A stretch of 20,059 bases of DNA from Paenarthrobacter nitroguajacolicus JCM 14115 (GCA_001313365.1 BBFS01000087.1:1-20059); one strand, 5' to 3'. Positions 9,660-19,896 are shown, numbered from the stretch's first letter. The notes: generated by a model not told the origin, from the sequence alone. Numbers and translations: made by a program.

Positions 9660-10314
9660 TCAGTCAGTGAGCACCTTGTGGGTGAGGAATTCGCCCACGT
9701 GTCCGATCTCCTGCTGGTTGATGCCGTGCCACATCCCCCGTGTAAAGCACTTTGGTGAGGTCGACGTGCTTGCGCACCCAGCCCATGGTGTATTCGATTT
9801 TGTCCTGGGTGATGACGGGATCCTGCTGGTCGCGACCCCCCCAGAACATCGGTAGCGTTCCGTCCAGTTCGTCGTCCCGGAATGCGGCGTCAGCGCCGGC
9901 GTCGATCACAAAGCCTGAAAGTCCGACGACGGCAGCGAAGTCCGCGGGACGGTAGCGGAGCATGGTGGTGGCCATCGCCATGCCCATGGAGAAGCCCAGC
10001 AACGTCACGGACGAGTGGTTGCCTTTGACTGTGTCCAGCCACTCAAGGGCGTACTCGGCTGCCTGCTTTACAGCTTCCAGCGAGTAGTCGATGGACGCCG
10101 TGAGAGGAAACCACGTGAAGCCCGGCCCCATGGGCATCGGCGCTCGAAGGGCGGCCACCACAAAACCCTCGGGCAGCAATCCGGCCAGGCTGAACAGGTC
10201 GTCCTCGTTGGAGCCGTAGCCGTGCAGCAGGACCAGGAGTGGCTTGCCTGCACGCTCGGATTCGTCGTGGGACCACAGGACAACGGGAGCGGGAAATGTG
10301 GGTGCTTCAGTCAT
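9660..10314 (-). CDS. Alpha/beta hydrolase, phospholipase/carboxylesterase family
   Basis: This is a serine esterase of the phospholipase/carboxylesterase group. Visible motifs are LLVLLHGYGSNEDDLFSLA (oxyanion region, residues 27-45), the nucleophile elbow LLGFSMGMAMA with Ser109, the acid region GRDQQDPVI, and the histidine region MWHGINQQEIGHVGEF. The last is recovered only after removing one C near 9735; the frame then ends at 9660 with THKVLTD. The unrepaired frame replaces the histidine with unrelated residues. MTEAPTF at 10314 is preferred as the start because an earlier in-frame start at 10347 codes for an atypical leader. The 7-C run 9836-9842 doubles a Gly in FWGRDQQ. No signal peptide is seen, so it is probably cytoplasmic; the physiological ester is unknown. 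Confidence 0.87.
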
Positions 10315-10383
10315 GGGTCCATTCTTACAGTTACCCACCAGTAACAACTACGGTGGCGTAGGGTCGACGTCACGGTGCAGGAT

Positions 10384-11229
10384 ATGAGCGTGAGTGAGAA
10401 CAATCCTTTACTGAAGCCGGGCGAGCCCGTTCAAAAACACCCTTGGACGCTATGTGGCCCTGGGTGACTCCTTCACGGAGGGCATCGGCGACCCCGAGCC
10501 GCAGAACCCCGGCGGTTATCGTGGTTGGGCGGATCGGGTTGCCGAGGAACTGGGCCGCAGCCAGGAAGATTTCGCCTACGCCAACCTTGCTATCCGTGGC
10601 AGGTTGCTGCAGCAGATTATTAATGAACAAGTTGGCCCCCCCTGCTTGGAACTGCAGCCTGACCTCGTGTCCATTTCAGCCGGCGGCAACGACCTCATCC
10701 GTCCCGGCGGCGATCCCGACCTGTTGGCGGAGAAACTCGACGCCGCAGTCGCGGAGCTGAGCTCGGGAGGTGCCACCGTGGTGCTTTTCAATGGCCCGGA
10801 CACGGCAGCATCAGTACTCGGGCGCATCCGCGGCAAGGTGGCCATTTACAACGAGAACCTCAGGACGGTAGCTGCGCGGCACGATGCCATCATCGCGGAC
10901 ATGTGTCCTTGCGGCAGTTGGCGGATCCCCAGATGTGGAACGTTGACCGCCTTCACTTCTCGCCGCTGGGCCACCACACCATCGCCATGATGGTTTTGGA
11001 AGCGTTGAACGTCGAGCACACGCTTGAGCCCCTGATGCCCAAGCCCCCCCTTCCGCCGCGCACGTGGCGTCAGGCCCGGTCTTCCGACCTTGTCTGGGCA
11101 CGTGAATTCTTTGTCCCATGGGTGATCCGGCGCCTTCGGCATCAGTCCTCCGGCGACGGAATCACGCCAAAGCGTCCGACGCCGGGACCCGTCTTCGGTT
11201 CCACCGGCACCTTGCTGCCGCGCCGCTGA
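10384..11229 (+). CDS. SGNH/GDSL hydrolase, frameshifted
   Basis: All SGNH blocks are visible: block I VALGDSFTEGIGDPEP with the catalytic Ser, the Gly of block II in NLAIRGRLLQQI, block III SISAGGNDLI, and block V VDRLHFSPLGHHTIA with the Asp-His pair. The start ATG at 10384 opens MSVSENNPLLKPGEPVQKHPW; an in-frame GTG at 10390 is also possible. The frame then breaks near 10445 before RYVALGDSF. A G is lost near 10905 in ADMWSLRQLADPQMW. The C runs 10636-10642 and 11044-11050 add Pro codons. No signal peptide is seen, suggesting an intracellular esterase or lipase. The stop at 11227-11229 is one base before the next start. Confidence 0.88.
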
Positions 11230-11230
11230 C

Positions 11231-12423
11231 GTGACGTCGGGTGCCAGCTCCCTGCACACGGAGGCTATTCGGAGGATTCGGTTGCGGCGGCAGCAGTTGC
11301 GGGCTCCCTACGCCGGAAGTCCCGGGGGGGACGTGGTCCGCAACCTTCTGGCCGTCCAATCGCAGGAGTTCCCCTATGCGAGGTGGACTCTCGCACAGAG
11401 AAGCTCCACCAGCGCTTCATCGATGGTCACTGCCTTAAGCGTTGAGCAGGCGGTAGCCGACGGAACCATCCTGCGGACGCATATTCTCCGGCCCACGTGG
11501 CATTTCGTGCATCGGGACGATCTTGGCTGGTTGATGGCGTTGTCCGCAGATCGCCTCCACCAAGGCAACAAAGGCATGTACCGACAAACAGGAATCGATG
11601 ACGACTCTGCTGCCAAGAGCGGCCGAATCCTCGCCGCCGCTGTGGCCGATGGAGCCCACAAGACGCGCGAGGAACTGGCCGAAGTCCTGGGACAGTCCGG
11701 ATTTCCCGGCAAGGGCCTGGGCTTCATCTACCACCTCATGCACGCGGAAATCAGCGGTGTCCTGGTCAGCGGCTCACCCGTCCGTTCCGCAGGCGGCGCC
11801 CTGAAACAAACGTATGCCCTGTTCGACGAACGGTACCCGGTTCGGCTCTTAAGCCTCTGACCGCCGAAAGCCGCGAACAGGCTCTTGGACGGTTGGCACT
11901 CCGATACTTCACCAGCCGGGGGACCCGCCACGGTCAAGGACTGTGCGGCGTGGTCCGGGTTGACCATGAAAGACGTAAAGCGGGGGAATCGAGGTGGCGG
12001 GTGCCATGTCCCCCCCCGGGAGTCTGGGGGGCGGCGCAGTGTGATGGTTTCGACTTTTATCTGGCTTCCGAGGAAGCGGACGCTCTCGCGGGTGGTGACA
12101 AGCCTTCGCCCGCCGAGGATCCCGGGCTTCCCCCCCGCGTCGACCTCATCCAGTGCTACGACGAATACGTGATGGGCTACTCACAGTCCCGGCACTTCCT
12201 TGGTGGCACGGCGCCCATCTTCCCCCCCGAGGACAACGGACCCATGCACGTGGTCCTGCTGGACGGCAGGTTGGCCGGATGGTGGCGCCATGGCTTCTCC
12301 GGCAGAACCTGCGAAATGGACGTCCGAATGAACCGGCCCACCACCGCAAAAGAGCAGGAGGCCCTGCAGTCGGAGGTGGATCGCTACGGCCGGTTCCTGG
12401 GCATGCAGACCAAGCTGGTCTGA
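11231..12423 (+). CDS. Winged-helix HTH_42 / AlkZ-like protein, frameshifted
   Basis: The protein belongs to the HTH_42 superfamily of tandem winged helices that includes AlkZ and YcaQ DNA glycosylases. Near the N-terminus LLAVQSQEFPYARW carries a Gln-x-Gln pair where AlkZ-type enzymes have their catalytic Q-x-Q; in the middle are LRPTWHFVHRDDLGWLMAL and FIYHLMHAEISGVLVSG, and later VDLIQCYDEYVMGYSQSR and WWRHGFSGRTCEMDV. GTG at 11231 starts the gene one base after the SGNH stop. The frame shifts near 11855 (end of FDERYP, before LTAESREQALGRLALRYFTSRG) and again between about 11920 and 12010 (ATVKDCAAWSGLTMKDVKRG is in a third frame). Repaired length is about 395 residues. Repair of alkylated or crosslinked DNA is possible, but many family members are untested. 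Confidence 0.83.
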
Positions 12424-12485
12424 AGCAGCCGCAGTGGTTTTGCCGGTCAGGACTAAGCTGGGATGAGACCTAGGAGGCCTGCACT

Positions 12486-12941
12486 GTGAACAATCTGATC
12501 TTCTGGATCATCGTCTGCTCTTGGCTGATTCCACTCGGGATCCGCATGTACAACCGCTCCCGGGCGCGTCGGATCCAGGACAATAACTTCCGCGACCCCC
12601 GGCTACCCACAGCAGAATCTGCCCGGACCAGGGTATCCACCACAGAATTACCCGCAGCAGAATTATCCAGGTCAGGGATACCCGACGCAGGGTTACCCAG
12701 GTCAGAATTACCCCCGGGTACCCTTCCGAGCCGACCGACATCCGCCCCCGCGGATTCGACACCGCAGGCCGGGCCGCCGTCGAACCCTTCATCCCCGGCA
12801 CCGTTCCCCCCCTCAGCGGGCGCTTCGGAGCCGCAGGGATTCCGCGCCCGCAAGTTGGCGGAGCTGGACACGAAGTTCAGCAACGGCGAGATCGCCATGG
12901 AGGATTACATGAAGCAGCGCGGCGAAATGATGAACGGCTAG
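12486..12941 (+). CDS. Small membrane protein with SHOCT tail and Pro/Gln/Tyr repeats
   Basis: GTG at 12486 has an ideal AGGAGG about 8 bases upstream. A single membrane helix (NLIFWIIVCSWLIPLGIRMY, residues 3-22) is followed by a basic stop-transfer patch. The C-terminus RKLAELDTKFSNGEIAMEDYMKQRGEMM is a SHOCT-type oligomerisation motif. The middle of the open frame is misleading: between about 12594 and 12716 the neighbouring frame encodes QNYPGQGYP-type repeats. An extra C near 12596 and a compensating change near 12712 hide this segment. An Ala/Pro-rich linker then leads to the SHOCT motif. Length is about 150 residues. Function is unknown; SHOCT proteins often act as small membrane-associated adaptors. 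Confidence 0.78.
   Translation: MNNLIFWIIVCSWLIPLGIRMYNRSRARRIQDNNFRDPRLPTAESARTRVSTTELPAAELSRSGIPDAGLPRSELPPGTLPSRPTSAPADSTPQAGPPSNPSSPAPFPPSAGASEPQGFRARKLAELDTKFSNGEIAMEDYMKQRGEMMNG
12594..12716 (+). repeat. Degenerate coding repeat, Q-N-Y-P-G-Q-G-Y-P type
   Basis: Read in the frame one base off the annotated open frame, the segment encodes PQQN, GYPPQN, YPQQN, YPGQG, YPTQG and YPGQN in series. The DNA period is 15 to 18 bases. Such repeats are typical flexible linkers of actinobacterial membrane proteins. Confidence 0.7.
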
Positions 12942-12943
12942 GG

Positions 12944-14069
12944 CTAGGCGAAGAATGATTCTCGGAGTTGGGCCGAGAGTTGGCCGATCTCGGTAAGGAA
13001 GCCATCGTGACCAATCGGAGCCTCAATGAGGTGGACCGGCACATCCCCAGGTAGCGCCGCGGCAAGTTCCTGCGACTGTGCAGGGAAGTAGAGCCTGTCG
13101 CTGTCCACCGCCGCCACGAAGAACTCAGCCGTAGCGCGCGACAACGCCTGTTCCAGCGGGCCGCGGCCCTGGTGACGTCGTGGGACATCAGGCTTCGGTG
13201 ATGGCGATGTAGCTGTTGGCATCAAAACGGCGGACCAGCTTCGTTCCCTGGTGGTCCAGATAGCTTTCCACCTGGTAGCGGCCACGCTCCCCCCAACACG
13301 GCGGCAGCGAGTGGTGTCTCCTGGTGCTGGGCTTCCCTGCCGAAGCGGAAATCCAACTCCAAGGCTGAGCGGTAAGTGATGTGGGCGATGCGTCGGGCCA
13401 GTGCCAAACCATGTTCGGGTGCAGTGCCGCCGTAATAGTCACCGTTTTTGAAGTTCGGGTCCTGCCTGATGGCCAAGGTTTGGGCTTGAGCAAAGGCAAT
13501 CTGCTCGGCCGTACTGTAGGCGCCCACCGAAATTACGGCGCAGCGTTTCACCCTGTCAGGGAACGTAACAGCCATTCAAGGGCCCTGGCGCCGCCCATGG
13601 AACCGCCCAACACGGCGTGCCAGGCATCGATTCCCAAGGCATCGGCGAGGCGCGCCTCAGCCTCCGTGCTGTCGCGCAGCGTGACCAACGGGAAACGTGA
13701 GCCCCCCCAAGGACGTCCGTCCGGTGCTTCTGACGATGGGCCGGTGCTGCCATAACATCCGCCCACGATGTTGATGGAAATGACGAAAAACTTGTTGGTG
13801 TCGATGGTGGCACCCGGCCCAACGAGTTGCTCCCACCAACCTTCCTCGTCGGTGGCTCCACGGGCTACGTGAGTGCTGCCCGTGAGCGCATGCTGGATGA
13901 GGACGGCATTGGAGGCATCGGCATTCAGCTGCCCCCAGGTCTCATAAGCGAGGACGACATCGGGGGGGAGGAATCCGCCGGCCTCAAGTTCCAACGGCCC
14001 GATGCCGGCGTACTTGACGGTTCCGTCTTCTTCTCCGGATTTGGGAAGGGCTGTAGCAGTAATGGTCAT
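12944..14069 (-). CDS. metX: Homoserine O-acetyltransferase MetX, frameshifted
   Basis: This alpha/beta-hydrolase-fold enzyme acetylates homoserine with acetyl-CoA and so commits it to methionine. Diagnostic blocks are [39 protein letters not shown], the nucleophile elbow [15 protein letters not shown] (Ser157), the acid [11 protein letters not shown] and the histidine IGHDGFL. The start ATG at 14069 follows AAAGGA closely. Breaks: one base is missing near 13570 between LL and [14 protein letters not shown]; one G too many lies in the run at 13288-13293 ([14 protein letters not shown]); a C is lost near 13190 (TEALMSHDV); and the frame shifts near 13165. Runs 13702-13708 and 13962-13968 add an in-frame Gly in WGSRFP and a Pro in FLPDVV. 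A SAM-IV-type riboswitch precedes it. It converges with the SHOCT gene, stops 2 bases apart. Confidence 0.95.
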
Positions 14070-14123
14070 TCCTTTGACACCTTAACCTCGCGCTTGCCCG
14101 TCGCCTTGCGTGCGAACAGGCCA

Positions 14124-14208
14124 GGTCTTCACCCGGGGGGGCACCCCCACCGCGTAGGAGGGTTGCCGGCCAGCAAGCCGGGGGGGCTGTGTGCTGGCAC
14201 TCATGACC
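14124..14208 (-). promoter_or_regulatory. SAM-IV-type riboswitch upstream of metX
   Basis: On the minus strand the element begins with GGTCATGAGTGCCAGC, continues through GGCTTGCTGGCCGGCAACC and CTCCTACGCGGTGGGG, and closes with CCGGGTGAAGACC. These are the hallmark blocks of the actinobacterial SAM-IV aptamer: P1 (GGTC with GACC), the P2 stem GCCAGC/GCTGGC-like pairing, the GGCAACC core and the GGGGTGCCCC region. Position just before metX fits feedback by S-adenosylmethionine. Two C runs (read as G at 14135-14141 and 14180-14186) are seven long where the consensus as I remember it has four, and the G run next to the first has five instead of four. The switch type is recognised from memory of the consensus, not from a covariance search. 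Confidence 0.85.
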
Positions 14209-14287
14209 TAATACCAAGAGTCTAGGAAATGCAGGGTGGTTCTGGCGAAGAATGTGACAACAGTGTGACGGTTTAGGGCGTCTTCGT
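14209..14287 (-). promoter_or_regulatory. Probable metX promoter region between metY and the riboswitch
   Basis: About 80 bases separate the metY stop from the aptamer. On the minus strand TAGACT, near 14217-14222, could be a -10 element that places the transcript start just before the aptamer. No convincing -35 is seen at the right spacing. A TTGTCA lies farther upstream, near 14260. Confidence 0.35.
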
Positions 14288-15925
<1,638 letters not shown>

Positions 15926-16565
15926 ATGCGCATGGATCACGTCTCTTACGCCTGTGAACGAGATGGCCTTTTGGCCACTACCGAACGAATTTCCGCGGCA
16001 CTGGGAGTGGACGCTGTCCGGGGGGGCGGAGTGCACCCGCGCTTCGGTACCCGGAACATGATCATTCCCCTTGCGGATAACAAGTACCTGGAAGTGGTGG
16101 AGGTCCTGGACCACCCCGCTTCCGACAAAGCACCCTTTGGCCAGGCCGTCCGTGCCCGCTCGGCTGCCGGTGGTGGATGGATGCTGGTGCGTCGCCGTTG
16201 ACGACCTTGCACCGTTCGAAGACCGCCTTGGCCGCTCGGCTGTTCCGGGCAACCGCAAGTTCCCCGACGGACGCGAACTGGTGTGGCAGCAGATTGGCAT
16301 CCTCGGCCTGATCGCGGATCCCCAAGTGCCCTACCTGCTCAAGTGGGAGGGCGACCCCTCGCTGCACCCGTCAAGGATCTACGAGAGCGACGTCAAGATG
16401 TCCAGCCTCACCATTGCGGGCTCGGCTGAACGCGTCACCGAATGGTTGGGCGAACCAGTGGAGAAGCCGCTTGAGGATGTCGCCGTCCAGTGGATGGCAC
16501 CGCACGGCACTCCAGGCATCCTCGCTGTAACTTTCGAAACCGCCTCCGGAGCCGTCACCATCTGA
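15926..16565 (+). CDS. VOC / glyoxalase-like domain protein, one frameshift
   Basis: MRMDHVSYACERDGLLATTERISAALGV opens a VOC-superfamily fold, with HPRFGTRNMIIPLADNKYLEVVEVL as the first metal-side module. A second part carries DGRELVWQQIGILGLIADPQVPYLLKWEG. The final segment reads LAVTFETASGAVTI. The two halves are in different frames, with bases missing near 16185; WMGWCVAVDDLAPFEDRLG is the expected junction. ATG at 15926 is preferred; an in-frame ATG two codons later is also possible. The 7-G run at 16020-16026 triples a Gly pair. Actinobacterial members of this glyoxalase-like group are mostly uncharacterised, so no substrate is named. Confidence 0.82.
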
Positions 16566-16638
16566 CCGATCCATCCATCCGGGCTGGTCCCGGCCCCGGT
16601 CAGCCATGTCCGGAGTCAATCATGTCCGGGCTAAGCTT

Positions 16639-16686
16639 CGGCCGCCATCAGCGGGTGCCAACGACGTCACCCACCGATGGCGGCCG
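16639..16686. terminator. Bidirectional hairpin terminator between VOC and CPBP genes
   Basis: CGGCCGCCATC at 16639-16649 is perfectly complementary to GATGGCGGCCG at 16676-16686. An inner stem GGGTG/CACCC stacks inside the loop. On the plus strand TTTT follows within a few bases. It lies between the converging stops of the VOC gene (16565) and the CPBP gene (16694). Confidence 0.8.
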
Positions 16687-16693
16687 GATACTT

Positions 16694-17481
16694 TTAACGG
16701 ACCTCTACCCCCAGGCCCATTGCCTTGCCGAACAGGCTGAATCCAACGAACGCCACGATGTCCAACAGTGCGTGGGCAATCACCAAGGCATTACCCGCTT
16801 GGTCTTGGTGTAGATCCACGCGAACAGCAAGCCCATGACCACGTTCCCTATGAACGGCCCAAAGCTTGGTACAGGTGGTAGCTTCCCCCGCAGGACGGCA
16901 CTGACCACAATGGCCACCGGCATGCTCCACCCGAATTTACCGAAGCGGTCCATGAGGTACCCCCCCACCACGATCACTTCTTCCACGATCGCATGGCGCA
17001 TGGCCGAAAGGACCAGCACCGGCACCGTCCACCAGTAAGCGTCAAGGCCGCTGGGCACAATTGCAGTGGTGATTCCCAGCGCACGACCGGCCGCATACAG
17101 GCCGAGCGAGGGGATGCCGATCGCAGCGGCCAGACCAACACCTTGGAGAAGGTCCTTGCCGGGCCGGGCAAAATTGAAGCCAAGCCGGGCGAACGCCGAG
17201 CCGCCCCCGCCTTCCCGGCCGCCAGGTGCATGGGTGGACAGGAAGTAGAACACCAAGGCCACGGGCACCAAAGCGAACACGATGTCCAGCAATTGGTAGG
17301 TGAGGTCGAAGTACTCACGCGTGCTTTGGGACCTGTTCAGCGTTGACGTGGCATCCGCCAAAGGTGCCCTCGTCATCTTGTCCAGCAGCTGAACTACGGA
17401 GTAGACGGCTGATTGGCCCAAGGACAGGCCCAGCACAATAAGTACTTCGGCGCGCAGCCGGCGACGGGAAGCAAGGAACAT
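16694..17481 (-). CDS. CPBP family intramembrane metalloprotease, frameshifted
   Basis: This is a polytopic membrane protein of the CPBP (Abi/CAAX protease) family. Motif 1 is HAIVEEVIVVGYLMDRFG with the Glu-Glu pair, motif 2 is LRGSYHLYQ with a conserved His, and motif 3 is VIAHALLDIVAF with His and Asp. Motif 2 appears only after one G is removed from the run near 16888; the open frame otherwise reads RGKLPPVPSFG. A C is lost near 16795, so the end LVIAHALLDIVAFVGFSLFGKAMGLGVEVR is in another frame and stops at 16694. The usual Arg of EExxxR is not seen. About 260 residues with six to eight helices. ATG at 17481 is only 11 to 23 bases from the divergent phosphatase start. Members process prenylated or membrane proteins, or confer bacteriocin immunity; the role here is unknown. 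Confidence 0.85.
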
Positions 17482-17504
17482 ATACCCACCCTATGCTTGG
17501 TGGG
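17482..17504. promoter_or_regulatory. Very short divergent promoter region, possibly leaderless transcripts
   Basis: TATGCT at 17492-17497 stands 7 bases before ATG 17505 on the plus strand. On the minus strand TAGGGT stands 6 bases before ATG 17481. Both fit the TAnnnT -10 of actinobacterial leaderless genes. No ribosome site precedes either start, and clear -35 boxes are not seen. Confidence 0.45.
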
Positions 17505-18195
17505 ATGGGTGCCCCCCCTGAGAGAATCTTCATGATCCGGCATGGCCAGTCTGCCGCGAATGCCGACACGTCCATCTACAACCGTGTGCCGGACTACCGG
17601 ATCCCGCTGACGGAGCGCGGAGTGGAGGAGGCACGGATTGCCGGGGAGGACCTGCGCCGCAAGCTCGATGGAGAACAGGTCTGCGTCTACGTCTCCCCCC
17701 TACTTGCGCGCGTACCAGACCCTCGAAGCCATGAACCTCGGTCCCCTGATCGAGCGGGTGATTGAGGAACCCCGGCTTCGCGAGCAGGACTGGGCCAACT
17801 TCCAGATCGCCGGGGGGGAGATCGAGGACCAAAAGGAACTGCGCAACCTCTACGGCCATTTCTTCTATCGGTTCCGCGAGGGCGAGTCCGGTTCGGACGT
17901 TTATGACCGGGTGTCTTCCTTCATGGAGACGCTGTACCGGCACTGGCAGAAGCCTACCTACGCACCAAACACGCTCCTGGTCACGCACGGGCTGACCATG
18001 CGCCTTTTCTGCATGCGTTGGTTCCACTGGACGGTGGAGTACTTCGAGTCGCTCAACAACCCGGACAACGCCGAGCTTCGGACCCTGATCAAGAACGACG
18101 ACGACCAGTACAGCCTGGATATACCGTTCAGCCAGTGGGTGCCCCCCCGGGAGGTAGACGACTCAGTGCTGCACGCACCGAGGATGCGCTTCTAG
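17505..18195 (+). CDS. Histidine phosphatase family protein (phosphoglycerate mutase-like)
   Basis: The catalytic motif FMIRHGQSAANADTSIYNR (His13) opens the protein, the second histidine motif is LLVTHGLTMRLF, and LTERGVEEARIAGEDL is typical of the family. SPYLRAYQTLEAMN is recovered after removing one C from the 6-base run 17695-17700; otherwise the frame is lost for good. About 228 residues. ATG 17505 is preferred over 17493 because family members begin a few residues before the RHG motif. The C and G runs 17512-17518, 17812-17818 and 18142-18148 add single codons. Substrate is not predictable; the DIPFSQW and HWTVEYFESLNNPDNAE blocks suggest the broad bacterial phosphatase group rather than a glycolytic mutase. 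Confidence 0.88.
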
Positions 18196-18204
18196 CCCTT
18201 CCAG

Positions 18205-18246
18205 CTCAGCCGGCTGGTCTCAGCCGGCACGTCTCAGCCGGCGGGT
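18205..18246. repeat. Three 14-base tandem repeats at converging gene ends
   Basis: CTCAGCCGGC recurs at 18205-18214, 18219-18228 and 18233-18242 with an exact 14-base period (unit endings TGGT, ACGT, GGGT). The third copy contains the TGA stop of the DeoR gene on the minus strand. The core GCCGGC is palindromic. Confidence 0.8.
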
Positions 18247-19029
18247 GCGACGATGACTTCGGTGCCCTTGGCCTCGAACGCAGCTTTATGTTCGGCACTG
18301 ATGCCGGAGTCCGTGATGAGGTGCCTGAAGTCGTAGCCTGCCATGGCGGCAAAGGAGCGGCGGCCCACTTTGGAAGAGTCGGCCACCACATAGGACTCGG
18401 TGGCACGGCGTGCCATCACCGTGTTGACCATGGCTTCGCCTTCGTCGGTGATGGTGGGGGGCCGAGGTCCGGGTCGACGCCGTTGACACCGATGAACGCA
18501 ATATCGAGGGCAACTTTTTGCATGATGACGTCTGTATACGGACCCACCAGCTCGTAGGAGCGGGGGGGTTGAGGATCCCGCCGGTGACCATGATCTTGAT
18601 GTTCGGCCGCACCGCCAACTGGGAAGCGATGTTGATGGCGTTGGTGACCACGGTCAGCGTGGGCGTGTGGGACGGCGCGTTGAGGTCCTCGCGGGTGGAG
18701 AGTAGCTGCGCCAACGCCGTGTTGGTGGTGCCACCGCTGAGCCCGATCACAGCACCGGGACGGATCAGCGCAGACGCTGCCAGAGCGATTTCCTGCTTGG
18801 CCACGGCGTGGTCGTCCCTGTTGTAGCGGCCCGGAAGGTCGTAGGCTACGGACCCGGTAGTGGCGCCGCCGCGGGTGCGGCTGAGCAGCCGCTGCTTGGC
18901 AAGGCTGTCGAGATCCCTGCGGGCCGTGGCAGGTGAGACGCCCAGGCGGGTCACGATGTCCTCGACTTCCACATGGCCGGACTCGGCCAGGAGGTCGAGT
19001 ATGGCAGTGAGCCGATCGGTGCGGGTCAT
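18234..19029 (-). CDS. DeoR family transcriptional regulator, frameshifted
   Basis: The N-terminus (about residues 1-55) is a DeoR winged helix, RTDRLTAILDLLAESGHVEVEDIVTRLGVSPATARRDLDSL. The C-terminal sensor domain shows GLSGGTTNTALAQLL, IMVTGGILNP, AFIGVNGVD and VVADSSKVGRRSFA, normally a sugar-phosphate pocket. The start ATG at 19029 has GAAAGG about 7 bases upstream. Two excess-base runs break the frame: 18562-18568 (before RSYELVGPYTDVIMQKVALD) and 18446-18451 (LGPTITDEGEAM). The repaired length is about 264 residues, as expected. It follows the aldolase gene by 24 bases, so it probably represses its own operon and responds to a phosphorylated sugar. Confidence 0.9.
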
Positions 19030-19053
19030 GACGAGCCTTTCGCGGGTTTCCAG

Positions 19054-19896
19054 CTAATTCGCTTTGGCGAACAGCGTCAGCATACGTGCGGACTCCAGCA
19101 CAAGGGCATCCCGGCCGGCCTTGACGTATTTCCGGGAATCCACCACTGCAGGGTTGGCATCGAGGTACTCACGGACGGCGCGGGTAAAGAACCCGTTCAA
19201 ATGTGTGGATACGTTGATCTTAGTCATACCCGCACGGATAGCGGCTATGAGCATGTCATCTGTCACACCGGAGGAGCCGTGGAGGACCAGTGGTTTTCCC
19301 ACCGCGGTCTTCAGTCTGGTGATGAGGTGCAGGTCCAGCGCGGCGCTGCGTTCGGTCATGGCGTGGGAGGAGCCGACAGCAACGGCGAGCGCGTCCACGC
19401 CGGTTGCCTCAACGAATGAGTGGGCCTCGCCGGGGGGGTCTGTTCGGACACCGGGAGCGTGGGCTCCGTCCTTGCCACCCACTTTTCCAAGCTCGGCTTC
19501 CACGTAGACACCGCGCTCGTGGGCATACTTTGCCACCCGCTGCGTGACTTCCACATTCCATTCGTACGGCAGGTGAGCGCCGTCGTACATGACTGAACCG
19601 AAACCAAGGTCCACGGCTGCGATCGCGAGATCTTCGGATTCTGCGTGGTCCAGGTGAAGGGCAACGGGTACAGCGGCGGAGCGCGCGATTGCGAGGGCTG
19701 CCGAAGCGATGGGTTCGAGTCCGCCGTGGTACTTGGCGCAGTTCTCGGAAATCTGCAGAATCAGTGGGACGCCGGCCGCTTCGGCCCCTGCCACCAGGCC
19801 CTCGGCAGTTTCGATGTGGATGATGTTGAACGCACCTTGGCCTGTTCCCGCGTCGGCGGCCCTGTCCATGAGTTCCAGAGTGTTGACCAGGGTCAC
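19054..19896 (-). CDS. Class II fructose/tagatose-bisphosphate aldolase family protein
   Basis: The zinc aldolase pattern is complete: ALHLDHAE (catalytic Asp83, zinc His84), YVEAELGKVGGKDG, GSSHAM (His178) and LVLHGSSGV (His206), then TKINVSTHLNG. Spacing resembles KbaY/GatY-type enzymes that cleave tagatose 1,6-bisphosphate or related ketose phosphates to dihydroxyacetone phosphate and an aldehyde. About 280 residues. GTG at 19896 is chosen because GGAAGGAG lies 7 bases upstream and its GTGA overlaps the stop of the preceding kinase; the in-frame ATG at 19911 lies upstream of that site. The 7-G run 19432-19438 adds one Pro in RTDPGEAHS. This is one of the few unbroken genes in the window. 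The exact sugar is not decided by sequence. Confidence 0.9.
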   Translation of the reverse strand: MTLVNTLELMDRAADAGTGQGAFNIIHIETAEGLVAGAEAAGVPLILQISENCAKYHGGLEPIASAALAIARSAAVPVALHLDHAESEDLAIAAVDLGFGSVMYDGAHLPYEWNVEVTQRVAKYAHERGVYVEAELGKVGGKDGAHAPGVRTDPPGEAHSFVEATGVDALAVAVGSSHAMTERSAALDLHLITRLKTAVGKPLVLHGSSGVTDDMLIAAIRAGMTKINVSTHLNGFFTRAVREYLDANPAVVDSRKYVKAGRDALVLESARMLTLFAKAN

